DNA from: a virus
Direction: 5' to 3' (one strand)
IMG/VR virus record: IMGVR_UViG_3300025889_001095
Location: 1 to 21,613 of that record
DNA length: 21,613 nt
How positions within the stretch are numbered: the first letter of the stretch is position 1; every line of letters begins with the position of its first letter. The notes under the pieces are model-generated. The model made no database searches, was not told the DNA's origin, and saw only the letters and a list, made by a program, of their open reading frames with translations. Shown in pieces: positions 13,984-21,613 of the stretch. Position numbers and translations under genes: made by a program.

Positions 13984-15344
13984 TGGCGCAACCTGTTATT
14001 TCAATAGAGGGCACTTATGTTATAGAAAATGGTAAGCGTATTCCTATTATTACATATGCCCAAAGAGTTTCAAAAGGAGCAAAAGCAGGATTAAAAGGAT
14101 CTTCTACTGCTAGATCTGCTGCCTTAAGGCTAATGTCTGATTTTATTTCTACTAGGTCAGGACTAAAAGAGGCTAGAAATACTTCTAAATTTTCAAAACC
14201 AAGTGCTCGTCCAGATATTCAAGGCAGTTTAACAGCCTTCTTAAAAGTTTTTGGTGTGGCTCTTGAAAAAACATCTTTAACTGGAGGCGCACAAGCGTTT
14301 TTAGAACTTAAGCAAAAGACATCAAAAGAAAGAAGTGTGGCTGTTACTGGTAGGTCACTACAAAGAGGTTCTTCAGAAGAGTCATCCTTTTTAAGCGAAT
14401 TCAACTTAAAAAGAGGAGAAAAAGATGATGGAGACGAAACCTTTTTAGGACAACAAATTAATCAACTCAAATCAAGCGATTTACATAACTGGTTAGAATC
14501 TGATTCTACTTTAAAAGAGAATATAATAGTACAAATAGAACAAAAATTTGAAAACTTTGCCTTAATTGATTATTTAGATAAAGAAAGAGGAGGCCCTCCC
14601 AGAGTAAAAGTATTGGCTAATGCGGCGGAAGTACTAGAACTAAGGTCTTCTTTTAGAACCTCAATACTTCTAACAGCAAGACAGTCAAGAAGAGCTGGAG
14701 GAAAAGTTTCTATTCAAATAGACGCTAAGTTATCAGATTCTGCTTATAACTCTTTTTTAGATAAAGCTATAGACACTACTAAAAAATTTCATTCCTCTTT
14801 AGGGGCTAATTTTAGTAGTCGTTTTTTATCTTATGCAATTAGAAGATTTAATGAAGACAGTAAATTAGGTGCAGATCAGTTTTTAAAATCTATTATTTCT
14901 ATAGCAAAAGAGTTTGAAGAAGGTAGCAACACTCCTTTAGTATATAGAACATTAATTGAAAAACAAAAACTAGGTAGTAATGGAATAACCGCTAATATAG
15001 ATATCCCTAAAAGACAGCAGAAAAAAGAAGCAACTAAAACAATTTCCGATGCACAGATGACAGCTTTAATTCAAAGAGAAACAGAAAGACGTATGCCTAA
15101 AGGTCCAGTTAGGGGAGAACCTTTAAGCCCTACTGTTTTAACCTATAGAACTGGTCAATTTGTAGATTCTATTAGGGTAATTCAAGACTTTAGATCTAAT
15201 TTAATTAAATATTATTACGCTCCTAATTATCGAGTGCACGAAAAAAGAGGAGCAAGAGCACCTAGATTTTTATTACAAGGTTCTATTAGAGATACTGTTA
15301 AACAAGTGTATGGAACTCGTTTTAGAATTATAAGAGGTTTTTAA
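13983..15344 (+). CDS. Neck / head-closure or tail-completion protein candidate, 453 aa
   Basis: It starts in a TAATG overlap with the connector gene and precedes the tail terminator candidate, the place of HK97 gp10-like or head-closure proteins. The last 90 residues support this: LSPTVLTYRTGQFVDSIRV, YYYAPNYRVHEKRG and a basic end resemble the C-terminal part of phage neck and minor tail proteins. The first 350 residues are long for such a protein, mostly helical, Lys/Ser-rich and unrecognised. No membrane segment or enzymatic motif is seen. An 81-base gap with a promoter candidate follows. Confidence 0.6.
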   Translation: MAQPVISIEGTYVIENGKRIPIITYAQRVSKGAKAGLKGSSTARSAALRLMSDFISTRSGLKEARNTSKFSKPSARPDIQGSLTAFLKVFGVALEKTSLTGGAQAFLELKQKTSKERSVAVTGRSLQRGSSEESSFLSEFNLKRGEKDDGDETFLGQQINQLKSSDLHNWLESDSTLKENIIVQIEQKFENFALIDYLDKERGGPPRVKVLANAAEVLELRSSFRTSILLTARQSRRAGGKVSIQIDAKLSDSAYNSFLDKAIDTTKKFHSSLGANFSSRFLSYAIRRFNEDSKLGADQFLKSIISIAKEFEEGSNTPLVYRTLIEKQKLGSNGITANIDIPKRQQKKEATKTISDAQMTALIQRETERRMPKGPVRGEPLSPTVLTYRTGQFVDSIRVIQDFRSNLIKYYYAPNYRVHEKRGARAPRFLLQGSIRDTVKQVYGTRFRIIRGF

Positions 15345-15377
15345 ACTGGGCACGAATCTGTTTTGAGAATTTAGGAT

Positions 15378-15406
15378 TTGCTTTATAAAAATCAATTTGA
15401 TATACT
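15378..15406 (+). promoter_or_regulatory. Sigma70-type promoter candidate for the tail genes
   Basis: TTGCTT at 15378-15383 and TATACT at 15401-15406 are separated by exactly 17 bases (4/6 and 5/6 matches to consensus). It lies in one of the few true gaps of the window, and transcription would begin about 12 bases before the AAGG ribosome binding site of the gene at 15426. It could drive tail terminator and major tail protein. Confidence 0.5.
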
Positions 15407-15425
15407 ATGAAAAGGTAGAAAATAA

Positions 15426-15878
15426 ATGGCGTTAAGTCGAAGAAAAGAAATTACCGACTTATTGGTATCTGAGTTGAAAAAAATAAACGGCGATGTTTCT
15501 ACTTTTGACGCAAGCTACACTTATAACTTAGATATATCAAATAACTGTTTTCGTCGCGTGAAATTTTTAGACGAAATTAATGATTTTCCTACAATATGCG
15601 TAAATGCTGGAACAGAATCTAGAATTTACGATACCGCAGGATTAACTACTGGAGAGCTAAACATTGCGATCCGTGCTTATGTTAGAGCAGAAAACCCTAT
15701 AACAACTGCAGAAAGTCTAGCAGATGATATAGAGCATATTGTATATAACTTAGGCGATAGATCAAACATTGGAATACTAGATATGATAATAGAAGGTGTT
15801 TCCACAGATGAAGGTTTAGTAGCTCCCTTTGGGATTTTGGAAATAGACGTGACAACAAGATACCAATTAAATATATAA
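15426..15878 (+). CDS. Tail terminator / tail completion protein candidate, 150 aa
   Basis: The length and position, directly before the major tail protein, match tail terminators (lambda gpU, SPP1 gp17 or HK97-like), which cap the growing tube and join it to the neck. An N-terminal helix (RRKEITDLLVSELKKING) is followed by a central strand pair (TICVNAGTESRIY, LNIAIRAYVRAE), a helix (ESLADDIEHIVYNLG), and a C-terminal strand (FGILEIDVTTRYQLNI), the usual alpha/beta order of the family. The ribosome binding site is AAGGTAG, about 8 bases upstream. No distinctive catalytic motif is expected. The assignment relies on layout and context. Confidence 0.7.
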   Translation: MALSRRKEITDLLVSELKKINGDVSTFDASYTYNLDISNNCFRRVKFLDEINDFPTICVNAGTESRIYDTAGLTTGELNIAIRAYVRAENPITTAESLADDIEHIVYNLGDRSNIGILDMIIEGVSTDEGLVAPFGILEIDVTTRYQLNI

Positions 15879-15892
15879 AGGAGTTTAATTAA

Positions 15893-17149
15893 ATGGCTGC
15901 CCAACTTAACCTACAGAGAAACACAAAAGTGTTTATGTCCACCGTTGATATTGCCAGCGGTGCCGCAGTAACAGCTATGAAACCTGCAAACACTTGGCAA
16001 GTAGAAATTCTTGCTGGATTTGCCGTGTCTCAGGCTGCTGCAACTCAGGATATCACATCACTAGAAAGTGGTTTGACTCCTGATCGTTCACAACAGAGAT
16101 TTAATACCGCCCTTAACCCAGTTGACTGGAACTTCCAGGCGTATCTAAAACCAACAGGTCTTGAAAAGACCGCAGGTGCTTCAGATAAGTCTGCTGAAGG
16201 TAATTCAATGCCTTGCGCTGACTGGTTTATGTGGCAAGCCTTAATGAGTAACACTTCATTTGCTTCTGGAGACGCACTTCAGAGTACTTGGCAGGCTGAT
16301 GGTAAATTTGCACTAGGAGAGCGTGCTGCTGCTGCAAACGTGTTCCAGCATTCTTCAAACTTTGCTACTGCTTCTGAGTACCATCTATATTTCAAAATGG
16401 ATAACGTTGTTTATCAGGTTTCTAACGCAACTGTTAACCAAGGGTCTATTGATGCTGCTATTGACGGCATTGCTACAACCACTTGGACAGGATTCGGTAC
16501 AAACCTAATCGAACTTCGTGATGATAAACGTAATAATGCTGTTTCAGTATTCGGTGGAATACTAAATGCTGGAGGAAATGAAATCACAGCTAACTCAAAT
16601 CAGTATGCAATGACAGCTGAGGCTTCTTATCATCCTTGGAACTCTTATAATGTTTCTGGCACAATTTCTTCTGCTAGCTTCATTAAGAATAGACTTTCAA
16701 CAATTGATATTAAGCACGCTGAAAGTTCAACTGCTGCAGGAGTTGATTTCACATTCCCAGTAACTGCACTCAGTTTTGACTACAATAATAACATCACATA
16801 CTTAACACCAGAAGAGCTTGCATCTCTTAACTCACCTATCGGTCAGTTTGCCGGTGCTCGTGCTATTTCTGGTTCACTAAGTGCTTACTTACGTGGTGGT
16901 TCAAGTGATTCTGCTCAGTTCTTGAAGCAGATCGTTGAAGATACTCGTACATCTTCTTCTGCTACATCTAACGCTAACCTTAAAATTGGCGGAGCAACAG
17001 CACCATTCTTTGCAATCGATATGCCAAAGATTCAGTTTGAGATTCCAACTCACGCTGTTGAAGATGTTATCGGTATTACAGTTAACTTCCTTGCTCAGGA
17101 AACTAGCAAAGGTACCGGAGATGAGTTGACACTTATTGTAGAAAAGTAA
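15893..17149 (+). CDS. Major tail (tube) protein, 418 aa
   Basis: Strong ribosome binding site AAGGAG, 9 bases before the ATG. The position between tail terminator and G/T chaperones is the standard place for the tube protein. Beta-rich sequence, an N-terminal NTWQVEILAGFAVSQ region and a C-terminal strand set (FFAIDMPKIQFEIPTHAVED, IGITVNFLAQET) fit the tube fold of siphovirus major tail proteins; about 420 residues suggests two tube-like halves or an added surface domain (residues 130-250 are more variable-looking). There is no sheath gene next to it, so the tail should be non-contractile. A hairpin terminator follows, consistent with very high expression. Confidence 0.8.
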   Translation: MAAQLNLQRNTKVFMSTVDIASGAAVTAMKPANTWQVEILAGFAVSQAAATQDITSLESGLTPDRSQQRFNTALNPVDWNFQAYLKPTGLEKTAGASDKSAEGNSMPCADWFMWQALMSNTSFASGDALQSTWQADGKFALGERAAAANVFQHSSNFATASEYHLYFKMDNVVYQVSNATVNQGSIDAAIDGIATTTWTGFGTNLIELRDDKRNNAVSVFGGILNAGGNEITANSNQYAMTAEASYHPWNSYNVSGTISSASFIKNRLSTIDIKHAESSTAAGVDFTFPVTALSFDYNNNITYLTPEELASLNSPIGQFAGARAISGSLSAYLRGGSSDSAQFLKQIVEDTRTSSSATSNANLKIGGATAPFFAIDMPKIQFEIPTHAVEDVIGITVNFLAQETSKGTGDELTLIVEK

Positions 17150-17154
17150 GTTAA

Positions 17155-17271
17155 ATGAGCTTTGAGGGGGCAAAATTTAATTTCATGTGGGTGCTCACTG
17201 TTAACAAACGTCAAACTTGCCCCCTCAGTTTGACAGGCGTTGATAACGACGGTGAGCACCCTTTTTATTAA
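17155..17271 (+). CDS. Possible 38-aa leader peptide ORF across the intergenic hairpin
   Basis: An ATG 5 bases after the major tail stop opens a 38-codon frame (starts MSFEGAKFNFMWVLTVNKRQ, ends GEHPFY) that runs through both hairpin arms and stops just after the T run. The ribosome binding site is weak (AAGTAAG). Translation would open the RNA structure, so it could act as a leader peptide. It may equally be a chance frame in a structured spacer. Confidence 0.2.
   Translation: MSFEGAKFNFMWVLTVNKRQTCPLSLTGVDNDGEHPFY
17163..17266 (+). terminator. Complex hairpin terminator with loop complementary to an upstream segment
   Basis: An outer stem pairs GGGTGCTCAC (17189-17198) with GTGAGCACCC (17252-17261), extended by two pairs, and is followed by TTTTT. 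Inside, GTCAAAC (17210-17216) pairs with GTTTGAC (17228-17234). The apical loop TTGCCCCCTCA (17217-17227) is a perfect reverse complement of TGAGGGGGCAA at 17163-17173. The order A-B-A'-B' means both pairings together would form a pseudoknot, or A-A' could form first and delay the terminator. It sits between the major tail gene and its chaperone, where expression should drop sharply. Confidence 0.75.
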
Positions 17272-17292
17272 CATAGAGGGGAAAACCAAAAA

Positions 17293-17763
17293 ATGAGTAA
17301 AATTTCAAGTTTAATGGCAAAGGAAACCGTAATTGACGTAGAGTTTCCTGATATCGAAGGTTTTGTAGTTAATCTAGTATATTTAGGTCGTGATGATCTA
17401 ATGAAGATTCGTAACTCAAGTCTTACATATAAGTTTAATAAGCGTACTCGTCAACGTGAAGAGGAAATTGATAATGATAAGTTTATTGAAGAGTATTCAC
17501 GTAGAGCAATTAAGGGGTGGTCAGGTCTTAAAGTTAGATCGTTGCCCAAGCTTCTTCCAGTAGATATTAGTTCTATGGAGCCAAATGAGGACGTAAATTA
17601 TTCTGAAGAAGACGCACTAGATCTTCTAAAGAATTCCACAGTTTTTGATCAGTTTGTAACTGACGCACTAAATGATTATGAGCAGTTTTCTATTAATAAG
17701 AAGGCTGAAGACTCAAAAAACTCGAAAAGTACCTCCGGCACAGCTTCCAAGCAGGGGGAATGA
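17293..17763 (+). CDS. Tail assembly chaperone, G-like frame, 156 aa
   Basis: The ribosome binding site GAGGGG (17276-17281) lies 11 bases before the ATG. The product starts MSKISSLMAKETVIDVEFPD and ends with a low-complexity Ser/Lys tail. In lambda-like phages gpG and its frameshifted form gpGT bind the tape measure and recruit tail tube subunits. The position between major tail protein and tape measure, the small second frame after it, and the slippery site at 17715-17721 near its 3' end all match this system. The stop overlaps the next start as ATGA. The slippery site lies about 15 codons before the stop, as expected. Confidence 0.85.
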   Translation: MSKISSLMAKETVIDVEFPDIEGFVVNLVYLGRDDLMKIRNSSLTYKFNKRTRQREEEIDNDKFIEEYSRRAIKGWSGLKVRSLPKLLPVDISSMEPNEDVNYSEEDALDLLKNSTVFDQFVTDALNDYEQFSINKKAEDSKNSKSTSGTASKQGE

Positions 17764-18083
17764 CCCAAGACCAATATCTGTTAATGTGTGAACAGATGGG
17801 ATGGGACCCTGACCCTGACGAAATGCCGCCAGAGGTACATGAATTAAGTTACGAAGCGCAACAAGCTCTAAGGCTTTTTAATGCTTTACCAGATAAGATA
17901 GAGGGAATGAATGGAGTCTGGTTAGGTAAAGACTATGCAGGTTTAGGAGATATTATGCGCATCTATAAAATTGAAGATAGTGAAGAGGTGTTTGAACTTC
18001 TTCAAGTATGTATTTCTGAGGCTTCTACACACTATGACCAACAACGTAGAACTAGAGAAGCCGCATCAAGGGTGAGACGCTAG
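17293..18083 (+). CDS. G-T frameshift product (tail chaperone fusion), about 263 aa
   Basis: A -1 slip at A AAA AAC would join 17293-17721 to 17721-18083. After the slip the frame reads CTC GAA AAG TAC and so on without a stop, entering the downstream gene in its own frame at its ATG 17760. The product would contain 143 residues of the G-like part and 120 from the -1 frame. The fusion is the minor form in known systems and is needed for tail length-controlled assembly. This is predicted from sequence, not shown. Confidence 0.75.
17715..17721 (+). promoter_or_regulatory. Programmed -1 ribosomal frameshift site A AAA AAC
   Basis: The heptamer is in the correct phase (zero-frame codons TCA AAA AAC) for simultaneous slippage of two tRNAs. 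Downstream, CCTCC (17732-17736) can pair with GGGGG (17754-17758) around a small GCTT/AAGC hairpin, a possible stimulator. Confidence 0.75.
17760..18083 (+). CDS. Tail assembly chaperone, T-like frame, 107 aa
   Basis: This is the -1 frame part of the G-T pair. It has an ATG overlapping the G stop (ATGA), but in lambda-like phages it is made mainly as a fusion by frameshifting. The sequence is acidic and helical (MTQDQYLLMCEQMGWDPDPD, then YEAQQALRLFNALPDKIEG) and ends in a basic helix (DQQRRTREAASRVRR), as expected for a domain that binds the tape measure. Its stop TAG overlaps the GTG start of the tape measure gene by one base. Confidence 0.8.
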   Translation: MTQDQYLLMCEQMGWDPDPDEMPPEVHELSYEAQQALRLFNALPDKIEGMNGVWLGKDYAGLGDIMRIYKIEDSEEVFELLQVCISEASTHYDQQRRTREAASRVRR

Positions 18084-21000
18084 TGGCATCAATTAAAAAT
18101 ATCATTGAAACTACTTTTAGTACCAAAGGAGCGGCTGCAGCAGCTGCGGCTACTGAAACAATAACTAAACAACAAACCAGACTTGGTCAAACCAGCGCAT
18201 CAGCAGGAAGACAGTTTTCTGCTCAAGCATCTGGTTTGGGAGGTCTGGTTTCTGTTTATGCGGGTGCTGCCGCTAATATCTTTGCTATTACTTCTGCTTT
18301 CCAAGCTTTAAATAAAGCTGCTAGAGCAGAGCAAACTATTGCAGGTACTAGAGCACTAGCTTCTGTAATTGGTGAGAGCGGTAGTTCTATCATAAAAGAT
18401 ATTCAAAAAATTACTAACGGACAACTTAGTTTGGTTGAAGCATCTCAATCAGCTAACGCTGCCTTATCTGCCGGATTTGATTCAAGTCAGATTAATCGGT
18501 TAGCAGGAGTAGCTGTTAAAGCTTCTCGTGCATTAGGTAGAGATTTAACAGATGCGCTACAAAGAGTTGTTAGAGGTACTGCTAAATTAGAACCCGAACT
18601 ATTAGACGAACTTGGTATTTTCACTCGTATTGACCCTGCTGTTAGTAAATATGCTTCTAAACTTGGTGTTGCTGCTGGCTCATTGACAGATTTCCAAAGA
18701 AGACAAGCCTTCGTTAACGCCGCTATTGAAGAAGGTGAAAGAAAATTTGGTATTATTCAAGTATCTGCTAATACTGCTCAAGCCAGTTTTGAAAAACTAT
18801 CAGCTACTTTTTCTGACCTTATTACCAAGATAGGGGGAGTAGTAGCCGATGTTTTAGCTCCTGCTTTAGATTTTATTTCTAAAAATTCTGGTACAGCCTT
18901 TTTAGCTTTAGCCGCTGTTGGTTCAATTGTTTTTAGAAATTTAACCCAGTCTATAGGAGGATTCGCTGGTAGGGCTATTGAAAATCTTGGAGCTGTCGCT
19001 GATAGAGGAAAAATAGCTGCAGGTAGTATTGCTAAAGTAGCAGAAGCCACCGAAAAAGCACAAACAGCCTCTCAAGGTTTTAGAGGAGGTTTTGTAGGCT
19101 TAGGAGCTGCAGGAGGCGCGGAAGCTAGAGCTGCTAGAGATCGTGCTCAACAAGGTGGATTAACTACTCGACAGATGCTAAAAGATAAGGCTACTATGGA
19201 TAAAGTAGCGGCAGCAGAGAGAGCTTATAGAAGAGAGATTCGTCAAGGAAATATTGCGCTAAAAGATAAAGAGAAAGCTCTAAAAGCTTCTATTGCTAGA
19301 CAACTGGCTGCAGGTGCTGTTTCAACACAATACGGAGTTGCTATTAAAGGGGCTGGCGCGGCTAATGTATTTTTTGCTAGAACAGCTAATGTCGCTGCAG
19401 CAGCTGCTACAGCTTTAGGCACTGTTTTGAGTGTAGTAGGAGCAGCTATAAGTGGTATATTTATAGGTATTGCTGCGATACAAATTATAGGTACAATCTT
19501 TGACGTAGACATTTTAGGAAACATCGTTAAGTGGTGGAATAAGCTGTTCGAGAGTTCTCGAAATGTTAAAGCTGGTATTGAGGGAATTGCCGCCGCAGCA
19601 ACTAATGCTAATATTAAGGAACTTAAGCTTGAAGGCTATGACACTGAAGGTATCAAAAGAGTAAATGAAGAAATTAAAAAGATTCTTAGCAACACTAACG
19701 CTAATATTACAGAAGGAGCTAGGCAAGCACGAGGACAAATTGCAAGATTTAATAAAACTGTAGAACGAGGATTTACTCCAAGCGCAGGCGGGCAACAGGG
19801 TAGTGCTATAATTAATGTAAAAGATTTTGATAATATTGATAAACTTAAAGGGTCTTTTGAGGCTTTTGGGATTGTCACGCAGAAAGTAGGTGAAAAGTCT
19901 TTTGTTCGCTTAACCGATATTAAAAAAGGTGTAGAGGGTATTAATCAAATAAAAGCCTTAGATATTGTTGACCAATTTAATAAATTAAATAAAGAATTTA
20001 ATAATACCCCAGAACAAAAAGAAAAATTAAAAGCCCTTCAGTTAGCTCTTAAAGAGCTTGCTAATGCCCTACCTACAGGATTAGTCGGTAAAGTAGCAAA
20101 AACTCTAGAGCTTCCTGCAGATAGAGTTGCAATAGCTTTTAAAAAATTAGGGATTACAATAAAAGAATCAGGCGTAGCTCTTGGAGGCATTAAAATAGCT
20201 GATGATTTTAATAAGTTACCTACTGACGTAAGTGCTGTTATAGAAAGCTTTACTAGGGCAGCTGACTTAGGTAAACAAGTGGGCGACTCTCTAGCTTCTG
20301 GTGGGGCCAATACAGAGTCTTTAGGTGCTCAAATGGCTGCGTACTCTAAGAAAACTGATGATGCTAGAACGGCACTCATTGCTCTTACGCAAGCGAGAGG
20401 AGAGGACGCAGATGACGATGTTGGTGTTGAAGCTGCGGCAGTAGCATACGAAAAGTTAAAAGAAGCTCTTGAAAAAGCTACAGCTGCATATAATGCACTA
20501 AAGAATGCTGAGTTAGCTGTTAGATTAGTTGAAAAAGAGTTTAGTACTGAAAGAGACGCTTTTCAAAAAGCTTTCATTAAAGGTTTTGTAGACGCTAATG
20601 GAAGACTAGCAAAATCTGACAATGAGGTTACTAAAAATAGATTAGCAAACTTGCAAAACATTGTTAAGACAGGAAAAGAGGCTACGGAGTCGCTAAAAGC
20701 AGCACAACCAGGCGATGTAATGATTTCTGCTTATAAAAAGCAGGAAGAAGCAGGAAGAAAAGCTACAGAAGCTGCTGTTGGTGCGGCTTTCAAGCTTCGC
20801 CAAGAAATTGAAAAAATTAATGTAGAATTAGATAAAAGAATCAAAAAATTGAATGAAGAACTATCAATTCTTAAGAAACAAAATGACTTAGCAGCCTATA
20901 GGAGAAAGACTGCTGAAATTCAAGCAACGGCTCAAAGAACCGCCACTATGGATCAGGCTATTCTAAAGAATATTCGTGGAGTTGAACTAAAACAACTGCA

Positions 21001-21613
21001 AGATCAGATTGCAAGCGGTCAAGCACTGCTACAAATTGGTAAAAATAGGATAGACGGAGAAACAGCAATAGCAGAGGCTATGGAGAAGCAAGCCAAAGCT
21101 GCCTCTGACTTAAAAATTGCACAAGTAGAGCGTGCGAATCAAGCTGCTATGGCACCCCTTCGTCGTCAAGAAGCTGTGCAAAGAGACTTACCTAACCTAT
21201 CTTCTGATCAACAAAAGAATAACTTACAAAAAGCTATTGCAATTCAAGAGTTTAATAATGGAATGCGTTTGATTGTAGAAAGAAAAGCAGCAGCAGAAAG
21301 AGAGGCTGCGGCACAAAAAGCTGCTATAGATAGAAGAGAACGTCTATTAAATTTAGAATTGTCAACTAAACAAGCTGAGATGAAAACTCAAGAAGATATT
21401 GTAAAAAAACAAAAAGATATTGCAGACTTAAATAATAAAATTGAATTAGATAAGGCTAAACTTACTCTTGAACTAGCAAATAGAAGAAAGGGAGAGTTAG
21501 AGTTAGAACAGGGGTTAACTAAGCAACGTATTGAGTCTCAAAAAAATAATAGATTAGCAGAACTAGATATTGTTAAGAAAAGACTTGATCTAATTAAGAT
21601 TGAGGCAGACGTT
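18083..21613 (+). CDS. Tape measure protein (3' partial), at least 1177 aa
   Basis: The frame starts with GTG 18083 (TAGTG overlap with the chaperone gene), after AAGGGTGAG as ribosome binding site, and stays open to the window end. The length, Ala/Lys/Gln/Glu-rich helices and internal hydrophobic stretches identify a tape measure, which sets tail length and helps DNA cross the host membrane. The N-terminus is MASIKNIIETTFSTKGA, followed by a poly-Ala run. Hydrophobic segments occur near residues 56-77 (LVSVYAGAAANIFAITSAF), 270-290 and 430-475. From about residue 930 to the edge the sequence is nearly continuous coiled coil (KINVELDKRIKKLNEELSIL). No lytic transglycosylase or peptidase motif is visible in this part. 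Confidence 0.93.
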   Translation, partial: MASIKNIIETTFSTKGAAAAAAATETITKQQTRLGQTSASAGRQFSAQASGLGGLVSVYAGAAANIFAITSAFQALNKAARAEQTIAGTRALASVIGESGSSIIKDIQKITNGQLSLVEASQSANAALSAGFDSSQINRLAGVAVKASRALGRDLTDALQRVVRGTAKLEPELLDELGIFTRIDPAVSKYASKLGVAAGSLTDFQRRQAFVNAAIEEGERKFGIIQVSANTAQASFEKLSATFSDLITKIGGVVADVLAPALDFISKNSGTAFLALAAVGSIVFRNLTQSIGGFAGRAIENLGAVADRGKIAAGSIAKVAEATEKAQTASQGFRGGFVGLGAAGGAEARAARDRAQQGGLTTRQMLKDKATMDKVAAAERAYRREIRQGNIALKDKEKALKASIARQLAAGAVSTQYGVAIKGAGAANVFFARTANVAAAAATALGTVLSVVGAAISGIFIGIAAIQIIGTIFDVDILGNIVKWWNKLFESSRNVKAGIEGIAAAATNANIKELKLEGYDTEGIKRVNEEIKKILSNTNANITEGARQARGQIARFNKTVERGFTPSAGGQQGSAIINVKDFDNIDKLKGSFEAFGIVTQKVGEKSFVRLTDIKKGVEGINQIKALDIVDQFNKLNKEFNNTPEQKEKLKALQLALKELANALPTGLVGKVAKTLELPADRVAIAFKKLGITIKESGVALGGIKIADDFNKLPTDVSAVIESFTRAADLGKQVGDSLASGGANTESLGAQMAAYSKKTDDARTALIALTQARGEDADDDVGVEAAAVAYEKLKEALEKATAAYNALKNAELAVRLVEKEFSTERDAFQKAFIKGFVDANGRLAKSDNEVTKNRLANLQNIVKTGKEATESLKAAQPGDVMISAYKKQEEAGRKATEAAVGAAFKLRQEIEKINVELDKRIKKLNEELSILKKQNDLAAYRRKTAEIQATAQRTATMDQAILKNIRGVELKQLQDQIASGQALLQIGKNRIDGETAIAEAMEKQAKAASDLKIAQVERANQAAMAPLRRQEAVQRDLPNLSSDQQKNNLQKAIAIQEFNNGMRLIVERKAAAEREAAAQKAAIDRRERLLNLELSTKQAEMKTQEDIVKKQKDIADLNNKIELDKAKLTLELANRRKGELELEQGLTKQRIESQKNNRLAELDIVKKRLDLIKIEADV

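Noticed and set aside
15893-17149. Tail sheath protein as an alternative to major tail protein
   Set aside because: The C-terminal tube-like strands, the place directly before the G/T chaperones, and the lack of a second tube gene favour a siphovirus tube protein; no sheath motifs were seen.
17230-17235. Perfect TTGACA in the spacer after the major tail gene
   Set aside because: No -10 box lies 16-18 bases downstream; the sequence is explained by the GTTTGAC arm of the hairpin.
17751-17763. CAGGGGGAATGA as a second slippery site at the G stop
   Set aside because: GAA slipping to GGA would not keep A-site pairing; the A AAA AAC heptamer upstream is the proper site.
18778-20310. Several minus-strand frames of 80-93 codons opposite the tape measure gene
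   Set aside because: They are shadows of the Ala/Lys-rich coding strand, lack ribosome binding sites and recognisable domains, and overlap each other.

Overview
This window is one continuous, tightly packed block of tailed-phage structural genes. Every gene I can support lies on the + strand. The sequence is AT-rich and there are no tRNA, rRNA, CRISPR or insertion-sequence signals. The gene set (HK97-type portal, protease and capsid, connector, tail terminator, major tail protein, G/GT frameshifting chaperones, tape measure) points to a long non-contractile tail (siphovirus-like), because no tail sheath gene sits beside the tube gene. The fibre repeat 'GSGLDADxLDG' and the cluster of small basic proteins resemble uncultured marine phages and cyanophages. 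I infer an aquatic, probably marine, virus; the host cannot be told from this window.

Layout. 1-2041: 3' part of a tail fibre gene ending in a phage tail collar domain. 2096-3543: six small genes, mostly basic or hypothetical. 3543-5456: a second, paralogous collar-domain fibre. 5461-5739: a small coiled-coil plus membrane-anchor protein. 5746-7008: large terminase. 7001-7669: a glycosyltransferase-like gene. 7710-8084: HNH endonuclease. 8077-9348: portal. 9341-12355: a single frame joining prohead protease, a His-rich and acidic middle region, and the major capsid protein, with two in-frame internal Shine-Dalgarno starts. A hairpin terminator follows the capsid gene. 12449-15878: a small protein, a head-tail connector carrying a lectin-like insertion, a neck/tail-completion candidate and a tail terminator candidate. 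15893-17149: major tail protein. 17150-17292: a structured intergenic region. 17293-18083: two tail chaperone frames joined by a -1 slippery site. 18083-end: tape measure protein, cut by the window edge.

How it works together. Terminase packages DNA through the portal into a head built from the capsid protein and matured by the protease. The connector and neck proteins close the head, and the terminator protein caps the tail tube. The chaperones load tube protein on the tape measure, and the collar-domain fibres probably contact the host. Hairpins after the capsid and major tail genes, the two most abundant virion proteins, would let these be made in excess of their neighbours.

Most notable: (1) a hairpin-terminator after the major tail gene whose 11-nt apical loop is perfectly complementary to an 11-nt segment just upstream and can also pair with the next ribosome binding site; (2) in-frame nested translation starts within the protease-capsid frame; (3) a LamG-like domain inserted into a gp6-type connector; (4) a clear A AAA AAC frameshift site. 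No small terminase, lysozyme, sheath, replication or integration gene is visible.
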